This document shows, piece by piece, positions 33,455 through 45,028 of a DNA stretch of 64,000 bases. Position 1 is the stretch's first letter; each line of letters starts with the position of its first letter. The position numbers and the translations under genes are program-made. Source of the DNA: Melampsora larici-populina 98AG31 (taxonomy: Eukaryota > Basidiomycota > Pucciniomycetes > Pucciniales > Melampsoraceae). The stretch is from NCBI RefSeq assembly GCF_000204055.1, contig NW_006768787.1:1013095-1077094 (forward strand), in the 5' to 3' direction. The notes below the pieces were generated by a model that made no database searches, was not told the origin of the DNA, and saw only the letters and a program-made list of their open reading frames with translations.

Positions 33455-35294
33455 TCATTTCTTAATCCAAAACCCTTTAAAAGTTTTATATATCTCATTT
33501 GTTAAAGATTTCACACTTAATGGATAAAGTTCATGAGGAAATTGAGATTCAAGAGCACTTTGAACATATCTCAATAAGACTTCTTGGTTTTTCATCTTCA
33601 TCTTCTTCTTCTTCTACTTCCTTTTGTTTAAATTTTCTTTCTTCTTCTTGTTTAATTTCTACTTGATTTTCTGTCATATAAAAGAAAACCCCAAATGAAT
33701 GACAAAAATCATATCAAGGTTTAAGGAATGATAGAGAATGCTTACGGAATGTTCTTAAGATTAAGGGATCTGATTCTTCAGTTAAGATACTTCTAACATC
33801 ATTTGTTAATTGATGATTGGAAACCTTAATCTTTTTACATTTATTAGTCTTTGTAAAAATCAATGAAACAGGAATTCCAAAAGCCTAGTAAACCAAACAA
33901 CCAAATCATTCATTCAATTAAATCATTTGACTAGATTAAGAAATAGTAAAATCTCACTTTAAGTTCAGATCCCAACATTTTCACCATTCTCTTAACCCCA
34001 TCTCTACCGAGTCCCATCAAATTAATCGAATCATCTTCATCCACTTTTCCACCATCACGCTTCTGTTCTGAAGCCCAAATATGTAAAACTCTACCTTTGA
34101 GTGAAATCAAGGTAGGTAAGAAATCTTGTGTATGTGATAAAGGTCCCAATAAAAGATCATTGAATGTATCAAATAAATATGATTCTGAACAAGATGAGAT
34201 TGGGATTTGATGGTTTGGATAAAATGTAGTGGTAGGTGATGAGATATTTAATGATGAAGATGAACTATGATGGTTTAAATTCATGACTGATGATGAAGAA
34301 GAAGACAAAGGAGGAAATGCTAAAGAAGTCATTAGAAAAAGGTTTAGGTGGTTATTTATGGAGAAAGAAAGAAAAACTTACCATGATGAGTAGGAGAACT
34401 TAGCCCGATTGGATCATGAGAGGTGACTGATAATCTACGAGTTGATCTAGAAGGTGAAAGACTAGGTGAAAGACTAGGAGTAGGCGTCAAGGGAGGATTT
34501 AAATGAGATTGACGAATGAATTGAGGATGAATAACATGAATCAAAGACATCATATCAAAAGATTCTTCTCTAGCATAAGCCCTGATAGTGGAAATAGCAT
34601 CATTACGTTGATCTAAATGATGAGTTGTATAAACCAATGGAATCAAAGAACCGGTGATGGTCGATTTTTGTGAATGAGGTTGATGTGAATCTGGTTGATG
34701 GATTGAAAAGAGTTGGTTTAAAGGTAATTGAGATTGATGTGATTTATTAATTTGAGATTTAAGTCTTTGCCATCTCAAGATAACTTCAGATAATTGAGAA
34801 TGAGATGAGACTTGTAAAAAGACATGATAACCTACTTTAGCGAATTCTAAAGCTAAATTAAGGGCTAATGGATGATGATCACAATTATTAGTGATTAAGA
34901 TTGAAGCTCTTGAATTAGAATAAGATGAAAGTTTTGAATGTGGTGATGATGGTTGTTGTTGTTGATTTGAAGAAGATAACAAATGATAAGAATCAAATGG
35001 TTTAGTTGTACTTGAGATTGGAAATGGTTCACCAAAGATAAACTTGAGTTGAATTAAATAAAATAAAAAATTCAAAAACTGATGACAAGAAATCGAATAA
35101 ATGATTTCTACTCGATTTGAAAGTTGATGGAATTTCAAAGTGAATTCATCAATCAAGGATCCAATCAAGTTCAGATAAAGATGTAGTAAGAAATCCAATG
35201 GGAATGGTAAGATCAAGATTAAGATTTCAAAGTAAACTAAATGTGATGATGAAGTGGATGATCGAAGTGATGAATATTGTGAAGTTAATGCCAT
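33455..35294 (-). CDS. DUF1776/YSC83-like protein (SDR-related)
   Basis: Exon 1 begins at ATG 35294 (an in-frame ATG lies at 35312). It carries a hydrophobic N-terminal segment (YFEILILILPFPLDFLLHLY) and RASILITNNCDHHPLALNLA with EFAKVGYHVFLQVS, a Rossmann-like beta-alpha-beta start. Exon 2 (about 34341-33958) holds the LKGRVLHIWAS strand and DDSINLMGLGRDGVKRMVKM. Exon 3 gives AFGIPVSLIFTKTNKCKK. The last exon (from about 33589) gives VLLRYVQSALESQFPHELYP and ends FKGFWIKK at 33455. Exon joins keep phase. The order of blocks matches the fungal DUF1776 family, distantly related to short-chain dehydrogenases and including yeast mitochondrial YSC83. Catalytic SDR residues are not evident and the function is unknown. 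Confidence 0.6.
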
Positions 35295-35840
35295 GATGGA
35301 GTGTAGAAGCAAAGATTTGGTTTTAAAGAAAACTTTTTTTAAAATCGAATGGGAATGGGAATAGGATTGAGTGAGATGAGGACCAACTGAATTTGCAAAA
35401 CGAAGAAATAAGAAAGATTACAAATGCGCACCAACAGTTCATTGAACATTCAGGGTCCATCAGTCAATTTAAATTTCTCACTCAATCGATGATCAGCTCA
35501 TCCAATCCATTTCACACTTTCAACCAATCCATACTCGATTCATCAACTTGACTTTCGGATTCCCTCGATCGGCTTTCTCCTATTGTGACCCACTCGATCT
35601 GAAACTCTTGACAATCATCCAAACAGTTCTCTTATCATCAAATCACTTCAACATCAAACCTTTAATCATGATTAAACTCTTGCTCAATTTTCACAAATAA
35701 AATCATTCCTCCAAACCTATATGATAATGAAAATGATATGTTATAAAATGAAATAAATCTCAAAAATGAAAAAGAAAAATTACAAAACTTGCTAAAAACT
35801 TGAAATGATACCATATAATTCACCTAAACAATCAGAAACA
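35295..35840. other. Intergenic, AT-rich
   Basis: Upstream of the DUF1776-like gene and downstream of the CHY zinc-finger gene. No coding or repeat signal was seen. Confidence 0.4.
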
Positions 35841-36515
35841 TCAAGCATTAAGTTTAGAAGCTTCTTCTTCCCATAACTTGGCTAATTCTTCTGCTCTTTT
35901 CTTTTCTAAATCTACCATTCTTTCATCCCTATTAGATAATCCTCTACCATCGATTCTTGAATCACCTCCTTCTACTCCAATCATGGCTCTTGGAGTTTTA
36001 GCTTCAATCACATAATGATTATCACACTTTACCCAAAAGGAAGAAGAAAGATCATTTTGAGTTCAGTTAGTTTTCTTTTGTGGGTTTTAGAAATAGTTGA
36101 CAAAACAAATAGTTGACAAACATGTGGACAATATTCATCTGCATCTTCGAAATCTTCAATTGGTTTTCTAAAGACTTTTTTACACGATTTACATGCTAAT
36201 GAAAGTTCAGTAGTTTTGGCTAAACGATGTCCTAATTTTTCATCATCATGACATTGTGGACACTACAGAAAAAAAATCAAAACAAGTTGATTAATTAATG
36301 ATGGATTAGATTTTCACAAAAAAAACGAAAGAAACTTTTTTTTTTCAACATACTTACATCGTACCATCTTTGACAACAAGGAGCACGTATAGAAACCTAC
36401 CGAAAGAAAAAAAATTAAATAATCCGATCGATTTTAATCGGTTACAAATAAGAAAATAAAATTGATTGAAGGGATCGATCATACTTACTTGAGCATTAAG
36501 TATATGTTTACACAT
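35841..36515 (-). CDS. CHY-type zinc-finger protein
   Basis: Four exons on the minus strand start at an ATG at 36515. They encode MCKHILNAQ, then VSIRAPCCQRWYD, then CPQCHDDEKLGHRLAKTTEL with LACKSCKKVFRKP. A DADEYCPHCDNHYVIEAKTP block follows and leads to a charged helical tail ending EEEASKLNA at 35841. The spacing of CxxH, CC, CPxCH, CKxCxK and CPHC is that of the CHY zinc finger, found in yeast Hot13 (which acts on small Tim proteins) and in RCHY1-type proteins. Here the finger is followed by a conserved fungal C-terminal extension. Sequence just upstream (FRIPLFIQEGLHRSI) is open in frame, so a further 5' exon is possible. Confidence 0.8.
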
Positions 36516-36974
36516 GATTGATCGATGCAATCCTTCTTGGATAAATAAAGGAATCCTAAATAAAAACTTCGTGAAGTTTATTCAGGTTTTACAATTTAAA
36601 GGCAGTCACAGGTTACGATCGGGTACGGTACCGGGAACCGGATCACTCATCTCGGGTCAATCATTCATTCAAAACTTGGAAATCTCAACGTTTCGGAGGA
36701 CTCCATGCAACGGTCAACGTCATGGATGTAGTCCTCCGATACAATCTCAATCAAATTACGTTCTTCCCCCTTCCACCAAATCCATTATGTCTATGGAGGG
36801 GGCTTGCTACCCATGATCCCAATAGCTATCAGAGAGATTCTGGTAGGCTCTTACAGGGTACCAAGTGTGGTTGATTGGAAAACAAGTGTCAAAAACACAA
36901 CCCACTGCTAAGTTTTTCCATTGATGGATAGGACCATATGGGGTAGTACAAAGGATTTCCAACAACACTTACAA
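36516..36974. other. Stretch between the CHY gene and a retrotransposon remnant
   Basis: A plus-strand frame at 36514-36816 mostly overlaps the promoter side of the CHY gene and has no domain. The right part may already belong to the decayed Ty3/gypsy element. Confidence 0.35.
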
Positions 36975-37415
36975 ACTTTTATTGCCAAAGGGAATGCAAG
37001 ATATTCACCAGGTCTTTCATACTAGCTTATTGAGAGAATTCAAGAAAAGTGAACTTGAAGGTCAAACAGAAGATCCACCTCCACCATTAATTATTCAAGG
37101 AAGTGAAGAATATGGAATTAATGAAGTATCAAACAAACAAAAAACACAAAGGGGAAATTGAATACTTTGTGAGCTGGAAAGGGTATGAAGCAAACCACAA
37201 CTCATGGCACCAGTGACCCACAGGAACCTGAAACCAATTTGGCAAATGCAAGTTAAGGAATTTAATGATAAATACCCAATGGCAGAACAGAGATACTTCA
37301 GGACACAAAGAAGATAAGTGAGGGTGAAGGTTTTCTCCCAATGGGTTCTTGATGCTATCCTGTGAAAGGATACATGACCTGTCAAGAGGAGGTTGAGGTA
37401 TAAGGGGGGGAGTGG
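36975..37415 (+). pseudogene. Ty3/gypsy integrase C-terminus with chromodomain, decayed
   Basis: The plus strand reads LLPKGMQDIHQVFHTSLLRE, then EDPPPPLIIQGSEEYGINEV. After a frameshift it gives HKGEIEYFVSWKGYEANHNS. This is the classic end of a chromovirus Pol: the integrase GPY-adjacent segment (VFHxSLLR) followed by a chromodomain (YxVxWKGY..NSW). At least one frameshift and in-frame stops are present, so the copy is dead. A purine run AAGGGGGGGAG at 37402-37412 lies immediately before TGTTATGAGCC and looks like the polypurine tract next to the 3' LTR. Chromodomains of this kind steer integration toward heterochromatin. The rest of the element is missing. Confidence 0.85.
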
Positions 37416-37640
37416 TGTTATGAGCCTAGTACTGGGTATATGATTACACTGTGTCACCCACGTTGTACATACCCCAGTGCTCAGGGCCTTTTACATTGTT
37501 CTCTTCTTTACATTGCAATCTCATAATCACACAACTAGCATCTTGGCTCTACTCTTCAATCCTGGTCTTAACAGGACCCAGGAAAGCTCTTATTGGGGTT
37601 TATGTTGAGAATCCCATTGTAAAACAACATGAATTCAGGT
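37416..37640 (+). repeat. LTR-like segment following the gypsy remnant
   Basis: Starts TGTTATGAGCC directly after the polypurine run. It contains ACCCAGGAAAGCTCTTATTGGGGTTT (37578-37603), a motif that recurs inverted near 38670-38700. The far end is not certain; a TTAACA at about 37873-37878 is one candidate. Confidence 0.5.
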
Positions 37641-37849
37641 CAGATCCAAAAAAAATCAAATCCCCACCATTTTTTGGCACAAACCTCACCAAGACAAATG
37701 ATAAGGGGGTGGGCCCTGTGGGTGCACAATCACGGGGTGGGCGTATTGTGGGCAGTGAGAGAGGCTATTTTGGGTGAGACAAATGGCTGTGGGTCTTCAT
37801 AGGTTTTGATGTGTAATAATAGAAGTGATTTTGAAAAAATAAGAAAGCA

Positions 37850-38525
37850 AACTCATTGGGAGAGTTACTAACTTAACACAAGTCCCAAACTCGCAGGGGC
37901 TTTCTTACCTTTGAAGCTCGGTGCCCTGGAGAGGGACTTGGGACTTATCAGCTACTTTTGGTGTACCAGCAGGGACCCAAAAAGGCTCTGCTCTTTTACA
38001 GCCTGGTATCTTCTGTAGTTGATACAATATAGATTTTCTGAGGAGAGCAAAATCTTCAGAACATTTAGACAAACAACTTTGGTTTTTGAACGAAGTTCAC
38101 TGCTCAATTATTAATTCTAATGCAAGAGAAATAATTTAGGTCCTTTTTAAATTTTGTTTCCAAAATACAGTCACCAAACCACAAATCTCAAAATCTTTCT
38201 CTCTTTCTTGAGAAAACTCAGAGCAAGATATGTCAAATCTGAATAGACAGATCTGATGATAATGGGCACAGGTAGCTCCAGTTCAAATGGGCAAGGTGGT
38301 TGATTGAGAGGAAGTGGGAGCTTTTGCGGTTTGAAAAGACCTCCAAGCCAAACTTGAATTTTGAACCCCCTGCTGGCTCACCAGGGAAGCCCGATAAGTC
38401 ATAAGTCCCTCTCCAGACACCCGAGCTCGCGAGGAAAAAGTGTCTGGGTCACAGAGGGACTTAGTTAAGTTAGGGAGAGTTATAACTTCTAGTAACCCAA
38501 CAACTTATTTCTTTTATGATTATGA
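37850..38525. repeat. Degenerate inverted-repeat element (~670 bp)
   Basis: The left arm (about 37855-37960) contains CTAACTTAACACAAGTCCC and CTGGAGAGGGACTTGGGACTTATC. The right arm (about 38390-38500) contains the complements GATAAGTCATAAGTCCCTCTCCAG and GGGACTTAGTTAAGTTAGGG. Order and spacing are symmetrical, so the region is a foldback or TIR element with roughly 100-bp imperfect arms. A related but degraded segment lies at about 43073-43205. Confidence 0.6.
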
Positions 38526-38790
38526 TGTCACTTTTGTCAACCTTTTGCCCAAAATTGAGCCAAAGAACTGACATTTGCCAGTACAGACATTTGGCCAAAC
38601 ATGACAAATTCCAATGTTTTTGTCACAAACATAGGTAAAATCCAAGGCCAAATCCCAACATTTCTTGGCACAAATCCCAATAGGAGCTTTCCTGGGTCCA
38701 ATGATTCACTGAACCTCGAGCTAAAATGCATACAATAAAGGCCTGTATTAGAAGCTTCTTGTTCAGTTGGGTGCATCATTCAGCTGATGC
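38526..38790 (-). repeat. Inverted, diverged copy of the LTR-like segment
   Basis: Read on the minus strand this holds GGACCCAGGAAAGCTCCTATTGGGATTTGTG, matching the block in the LTR-like segment at 37575-37605 with few changes. The two copies face each other across the inverted-repeat element. Confidence 0.45.
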
Positions 38791-39040
38791 ATGGTTGTGT
38801 TTGGTCTTTAATTTGACGTGAACCTTTGAGAAAAACAAAATAAAAAAGTTGTGACAAGGCATCAATTTGTGGAATAGATGCTAATAGATGTACAAGGTTT
38901 GAAGGAGTCGCGCATATAATCAGAAATGACGTAATGTGTGTATGCTCAAATTTGAAACGGTCATAACGGTCATCAACTTCAACGCCACCATTTTACCATC
39001 TTGTCGCTTCAGGTAACTCTTTACCAGATCCAATTCCATC

Positions 39041-40358
39041 ATGACAACAAATCAACAAGAACCCATCTCGTCTTCAATCATTCAATCAGTTCCATCTCAA
39101 CCATCAACTCATCATCAACATCATGATCAATACTCTGGTACAATTTATGATCCAGATGCTGATCTCATCGTTAGTTTTCAATATTCACTTTTTCTTTCAA
39201 AATACGCCAATACTGATTTGAAGTGTTTCTTTCAAATCAGCCTGTTCAACAAGATGACCTTATTCGACTCAAGATCTTTATCCCATTCGCTACCCTAAGC
39301 GCTCTGTTTGCAAACCTTGTCTCAGCTATAATCATCAAACCATCCAGTAAATTACATCTCTTTCTTTCTTTCTCAAATCATGAATTCCTTCCACTCATTT
39401 GAATTTCTCAAACAGTGGGTGAAATCAATAATCGATACTATACACTTGTCACTCCCGATCCGATCTTCATTGGACTTTATTGGATTGTTCTTTTTACTCT
39501 TCTCGTCGTTCTTACTTTTATGATCGTCTTTACTTCTAATCAAAGATATCGTACTGAACAAACTAAACAACTATTTGTGAACGCTCTGGGATTTCGATAC
39601 GTTCTTGCACTCTTTTGTTTCACACTTTGGCCCTTTTTCTGGGTACGCTATTCGAATCCACTTGACAAAGGCGTGTGACTGATCGATCTTTGTTTATAAT
39701 CTTATTAGGCAGGTCGATTGATGAGCGTTGCAGCAGCTCTTTTGATTATAATCTTTGGACTCTTACTCTCAATACATTTCTCATTACTTAGGAACTTTCC
39801 TACTTCTGCTCTTAAAAGGCCATTTAGTTTCTTATTTGTTCATTTACCGCTGCGTCTTTTCTTGCTGGTTCTTTGGCAAGTCGATATACTCCAAACTGTT
39901 TTGATTGCTTTGGGTTGGTATAAGATTAGACCTGATGGAGAATGGGAAGCACATCATCGTGCGCATGTTTGGGTACGTCTTTCCATTAACATTTTAACTT
40001 GTGTTTTAGTCCAGAAGTTCTTATACATATGTTTCTTTACCTTTTTATACAGATTGTCTTTGGACTTATCATTGCAATTGGAGTGATCAATTCGCTTGTG
40101 ACCCTCTTAATGGAAGATGTGATATGGACCATTGGATCAATTTGGCTCACAGCAGGTGTAATAAGAGGTGGAGGTGGTAGAATGGGAAAATTAGGAGAAG
40201 AACCTTTATTAGCTGGAACCATGATTGGATTAGCAGCACTTCAATTGCTTTGTTTGGCTGGTACAATTGGTGCTAAGATTGGTAGGGTTAGAAAACTTAG
40301 AAGAGAACAAGCTATTCAATTACCTGTTGATGATGATCCATCTGTTATTGAAGGATAG
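39041..40358 (+). CDS. Conserved-looking multi-pass membrane protein of unknown function
   Basis: Five exons start at ATG 39041, with GT-AG joins in phase. The N-terminus is polar (Gln/His/Ser-rich). About seven hydrophobic segments follow, including LKIFIPFATLSALFANLVSA, IFIGLYWIVLFTLLVVLTFM, FRYVLALFCFTLWPFFWAGR, SVAAALLIIIFGLLLSIHFS, LPLRLFLLVLWQVDILQTVL, VFGLIIAIGVINSLVTLLME and LAGTMIGLAALQLLCLAGTI. The tail is short, charged and acidic and ends SVIEG. Arg/Lys-rich loops alternate with the helices, as expected for an integral membrane protein. No catalytic or transporter motif was recognised. It resembles uncharacterised fungal membrane families, but I will not assign one. Exon joins around 39169-39255 and 39350-39417 were inferred by eye. 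Confidence 0.75.
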
Positions 40359-41864
40359 TTATTTTCTTCTTCTTTTTCTCAATCAAGTTTTGTATCATTA
40401 TTCTCAAAAGCTCAGTTACCATTATTTCTTTTATTTTTTTAAGTTATCATCATTAGCATCATTTGAAATTTCTCCTCATTGTTTTCTCTTCAGACTTATT
40501 CATATAAAAAGTTGAATATCCAAGCAAGCCCCCTTCAAATTTCTGCCAGTATCTAAGCTACAAATCTGTGTTTTAAGGTTGAGGTGCCACACAGGAATTT
40601 AACACATACTGATTCTGAGTTTCTGAAGATCATTTGATCTAAGATACCCCTGGGATGTACTGATGTATGGAACTCTAGATGAACCAATCTGTGCTGCCAA
40701 TTAACTTATGCTGCACTACAATTCCAAAGCTGTGAGAGCAATTTTTTTATCCCATACAAGTCACCTGATTCAGATTGTACTTACTGAGCACTGTCTGCCG
40801 CGTTGGAAAATCTACAAGCAATGTTCTCCATACAACTCAAACACTTTATGTGTACATTCCACAGCTGTTCTTGGTCTTCCCACGTTTATGCTTTTAATAT
40901 ACTGAAGGAACCATTGGTTTTGAGTATAAGTTCAAATGCAGAGTGCCAGCATAAAAAATAGCCTTTTACACCTATATTCTTTCCAATCTATTCAACAGTT
41001 GCTCCTTGCATGTATGATTTTCATATTCTAAAGTAACCTTTGAACTTGCATTAAAAAGAGCAATACTATAGAACTTTCAGATCAGGTCTTTGATCGAGCG
41101 CCATCAAAAAGTGCCTTCAGCATCAGGTTAGCAGGAAACGTGTGGATTGCAACTTAGAACAAAACATGAATACGCCAACAGGCAGAGCCATGAAGATACT
41201 CGAACAAAAGTTGGGTGTGAAAGATCGCTTGCAAAAGAACAAAAGAGAGCAAATGTAAAGAGGAATACTGGTGACCAGAACAACTAATGACGTCGAAGTA
41301 TCGCAGTGCACTGGGGTTTTAAGCGAAGGCATCTATGCAAAGTTTGCCGTCTCTCAAGAATCTACCCACCAACCCAAACCTTTGAAACCCTTCGTTAATG
41401 GTATCCCAAATTCAAGTACCAGTTCATGATTTGCGATTGGTAAACTACCGTGCTTGATGTAGGCCACACAGCAGGAGGGAAGCCTTATTCTAAGCAAAAT
41501 CACTGGGACATTGTTCGAACTTGTCCATGCACATGGTATCCAAATATTTCTCTGAGATGCAGTCGCTGCTGTTATATCAAGGATCTTTGGTCAATGTCAA
41601 CTTCTTACTTCGACACAGATAAGATATGATAAGAAGATGAAATGGTCTTCAGGAGTAAGCTACAGCTGGGTAACTCTCAGGGGCCTTCAGCGTTAGAGCT
41701 CGTGATCGCTGAAACAGGGCTCATTCATAACATCGAGTGGTGATATTATTCTTTATCATTGACACGAGGTATTCAAATGAAGCAAGAAACTTCTTGAGAA
41801 GGTCTAGAGGACCAATTTACCTGCTTCAGAGTGTATATCTAGCGTTTTCCCATCTCAGAAGCCT
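40359..41864. other. Stretch without recognised genes
   Basis: Between the convergent 3' ends of the membrane-protein gene and the heme-lyase gene. Only short frames without domains, and no long repeat was seen. Confidence 0.4.
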
Positions 41865-42759
41865 TTATTGCGATGGGGAGGCATTCTGAGGATTTGATAA
41901 GCCTGGTCCGTTGAGAGAAGGAGCTGAAGATGAAGGAATTGTAATTGGTTTCTCAGGTTGACTAGATGTGGAACCAAACTTGAGTTCGTCCCAAGTCTTA
42001 AGTAACCGCATTCGAATCCCTTCCCAATTATCAAGTGCTGGACGAACATCGAGATAGAAAGCCAAATTAGGTGGAGGTGATGATGATGTAGCCGATGTGC
42101 CAGCTTCAGGATTGTATGTTCGACCGGGATAAAAATCGATCACGTATCGCATCCTTTCTTCGGTAGGTCGGACTACTTCCCAATCATGTCGATCGAAAGG
42201 AGGCTGATACCTGCTCAAATTCACAAGAACGCCCCAAAACGGGGTCAAAGAAGGTTGATTAAAAATAACTGATGATCGTGGTCAAGATAGAAAAAGAATC
42301 ATAAGTTTTTTACCCAGAAAGAACTTTCATCCAAGCACGCGGACTACGATCATTTGGTCTTCCACGAAAACTACATAACATCGGACCAGATTTTCCAGAT
42401 CTTGGCCATCGATCAAATGCACCTTGGCCATAATTAGCTTCCCATTCTAAAACTTGTTGCCAAACCCGTTCATTGACCGCATTATGAATTGGTACTACTG
42501 TATACATATCATTGACTTCTGGAGAATGTTGTTTCTTTCTTGCTAGAGCAGAATAAAATTGAGCTGGTGATGGATAAACCCAATTGGCTTGTTCTTCACT
42601 ATCATCTCGGTATCGTGGGATTGAAGAAACTTCTCGATCAGTAGGTAACTGGGTAGGGTGATCACGCGGAGGTGAGGTTTTTGATGATGAATCGTGACCA
42701 AGAGGGCAAGTCGCAGGCTGGGAAGAGCTAGTTGAGCTTGAAGTTCCAAATGGCCACAT
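41865..42759 (-). CDS. CYC3: Cytochrome c heme lyase (holocytochrome-c synthase)
   Basis: Two exons on the minus strand, starting at ATG 42759. Near the N-terminus lies ATCPLGHDSSS, a heme-binding CP motif. The conserved body reads NWVYPSPAQFYSALARKKQ, TVVPIHNAVNERVWQQVLEW, FRGRPNDRSPRAWMKVLSG and, after the intron (about 42205-42313), YQPPFDRHDWEVVRPTEERM. RYVIDFYPGRTYNPEAGTSA and DVRPALDNWEGIRMRLLKTW follow. The WVYPS and PFDRHDW blocks with their histidine are diagnostic. The enzyme attaches heme covalently to the CXXCH motif of apocytochrome c in the mitochondrial intermembrane space. The C-terminal tail after WDELKFG is Ser/Pro-rich and longer than in yeast. Confidence 0.96.
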
Positions 42760-44680
42760 TTTTAAGAAAGTGGTCTGAAAGTCTATAGGATTGATCGATA
42801 CTTGGCTGTTTCTTGTCGCATCTCCGAAAGATAAAAAGTCGAAACCTATTTTAACGGATATCTAAATCGTAGAGCTATGTGGCCGGGCGGGGCTACCTCG
42901 GGGCCGGGGGACACCTGTTGCGTCAACAACAGGCCATGCTTTCCGGAAGCTTGGGAGGAACATCCAATCTTCCCTGTGGCTTGACACATCCAGTTTTGGT
43001 CAGAATTGGAGGAAGAGGTGCTCAAAATGTGCGCTCTTTAAATCTCAAGAATTTCATTTCTTAACCTACTCTGTTACAGTACTAGCTTAGCACAAGCCCC
43101 CATGGAATTAGTGGCCCTATGTTCAACCAACTCCAAGTCCTATGTACCTCTGCCACTCTCAAGGAGGGACTTGTATGGGTTGAGCCACACACCTGAAGCT
43201 GAGCATCCACTGATCAATAATTTTTTTTTCTGAGTTGAGTCAATAGCAGGATACCTTTTGTTTTACCTTCAATTGACATCTGTTTAATTTGATAACTGAT
43301 GTTCCAGTCTTGATTTCTAGAATGCTGATTCTTATTTGTATCTTTCTTTGCATGCATCAAATATGAGACTGAGTTTTGCTTTATATTAATCCTTGCAACT
43401 CAGTCTGTAATGTAAATAAAATTGTTTCTTTGAACCACACAAATTTCAACGGATCTCAAAAGCTGACAAAGTCTATGTGATCTTATATACATTTCACTTC
43501 CCTGCACAAACAGCAACATGTAGGAATGATTGACATCCATCTTTCAAGAATATATGCTGTTCCATGACAGACCAGATGTAAGGAAATTCTCTCCATTGGC
43601 CCATTGAGCTTATAATTGAGGTCTTAGAGATCAAAATATGTTAGCTTAAAGGTCCTACACTATGAAATTGATACATACCAGGTATTTGTCAGGCTTCATT
43701 GCAGGCATAACAGGACACTGAGTCCTGTGATATTCAATAGCTTTGACCACTTCAGAAGCTACCCACATTGGGCTGTCTCCCCTCCAATCCAGAATGAAGA
43801 TGATATATCTTTGGTTAGGTATGTTGCAAAATGGATCTTCACCTGCATGCTACAAGTGCCCCTCCAAATAGTATCTGTTGGGGTGATTTCTTTCTTGTGG
43901 TTTATATGATGTCTTATAATGCTGGGGTAGAAATCCTACACAGTGTAGCGTAGGCTGAGCCAGAGAGGGGATGAAGTACAACTGGAGAGAAAGGAAGTAC
44001 AACTGGTCCAGTAAGCTGCCCTCAACCTTTAGAAAGCTCTAAGTTCAAAGTGGAGGGTACAATTGAAAACCCCAATTTTTCTTCCTACCCACAACCAAAA
44101 CCTGCAATAAGATTATGTTATCCTTTCTACTGATGAAATCAGTACCAAACCTGGTCCAAAAAAGCTCAGACTAGTCAAAAGACTGTACTGAGTGATCACC
44201 AAGGTCCTTAGACACTAAAAGTGCTTAAGCTATGAAGAAAGTCTAAAAGAACACTACACAAGAAGTTGATAATGTTTCACAGTGCAATTTCTTTCTTCCA
44301 ACACTAAGTAAGATCTTTTAAGAGAACTAAAGAACTAAAATAAAAATAAAAATATTTTGGTTGATAGAAGTAGAAGTTAACTGAACTCCCTCAGACTGCT
44401 TTAATATACAAAACATTAATCTACTAATTCTATAGTAAAAAAACTACTCAATTATCTTCAAAACTTGAGAAGAAATGCAGAAAACCACTGCAACACTTTC
44501 ACAAACAGACCTTTCACAGGTCCAGATCTCACATCTGAAGTCTTTAAAACCAAGATTTAATAAAACAATAACACTTTTACATACATGATGAAGTATAATA
44601 AACTATATATTTATGGTGGGGAAATACAGGAGCAGTTTTGTACAGTTTTATGCTGTCATATGACATCAAAACTCAAACCA
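42760..44680. other. Gene-poor stretch with one decayed repeat
   Basis: At about 43073-43205 a segment (TACTAGCTTAGCACAAGCCCC ... AGGAGGGACTTG) resembles one arm of the inverted-repeat element at 37850-38525. Otherwise only short frames without domains. Confidence 0.4.
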
Positions 44681-44835
44681 TACCGCAGTGAAGTGGATTA
44701 CGGTCTAGCCTTAAAACCACACCAAATCGTAGTGTAGTTAAGGGTATTCTAAGCCCAATGTTCGGACTACGGTACGGTTACCCCGTAGTGAACCGCACCG
44801 TAGCCACCGTAGTCACCGTAGGCAACGCTTACGCA
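44681..44835. repeat. Left subterminal ACCGTAG array of the hAT element
   Basis: At least six copies of CCGTAG or CTACGGT-like motifs within 155 bp, for example TACGGTACGGTTACCCCGTAG and CCGTAGCCACCGTAGTCACC. Confidence 0.8.
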
Positions 44836-45028
44836 GTGCATAGGCACAAAGAAAAAAGATTCACTCAAATGTAATTAAAAAATAGTATGAAGAGATAAAA
44901 GACTTGATGTGGAAAGGGAAAGAGGCACATTCAAAGAAAGAAAATTAAAAAAAGGAAGAACAATTAAATGATTTAAAAATATATCTACACAAATTGAAAT
45001 AATAGTAACCATACGTAATCAACAGAGC

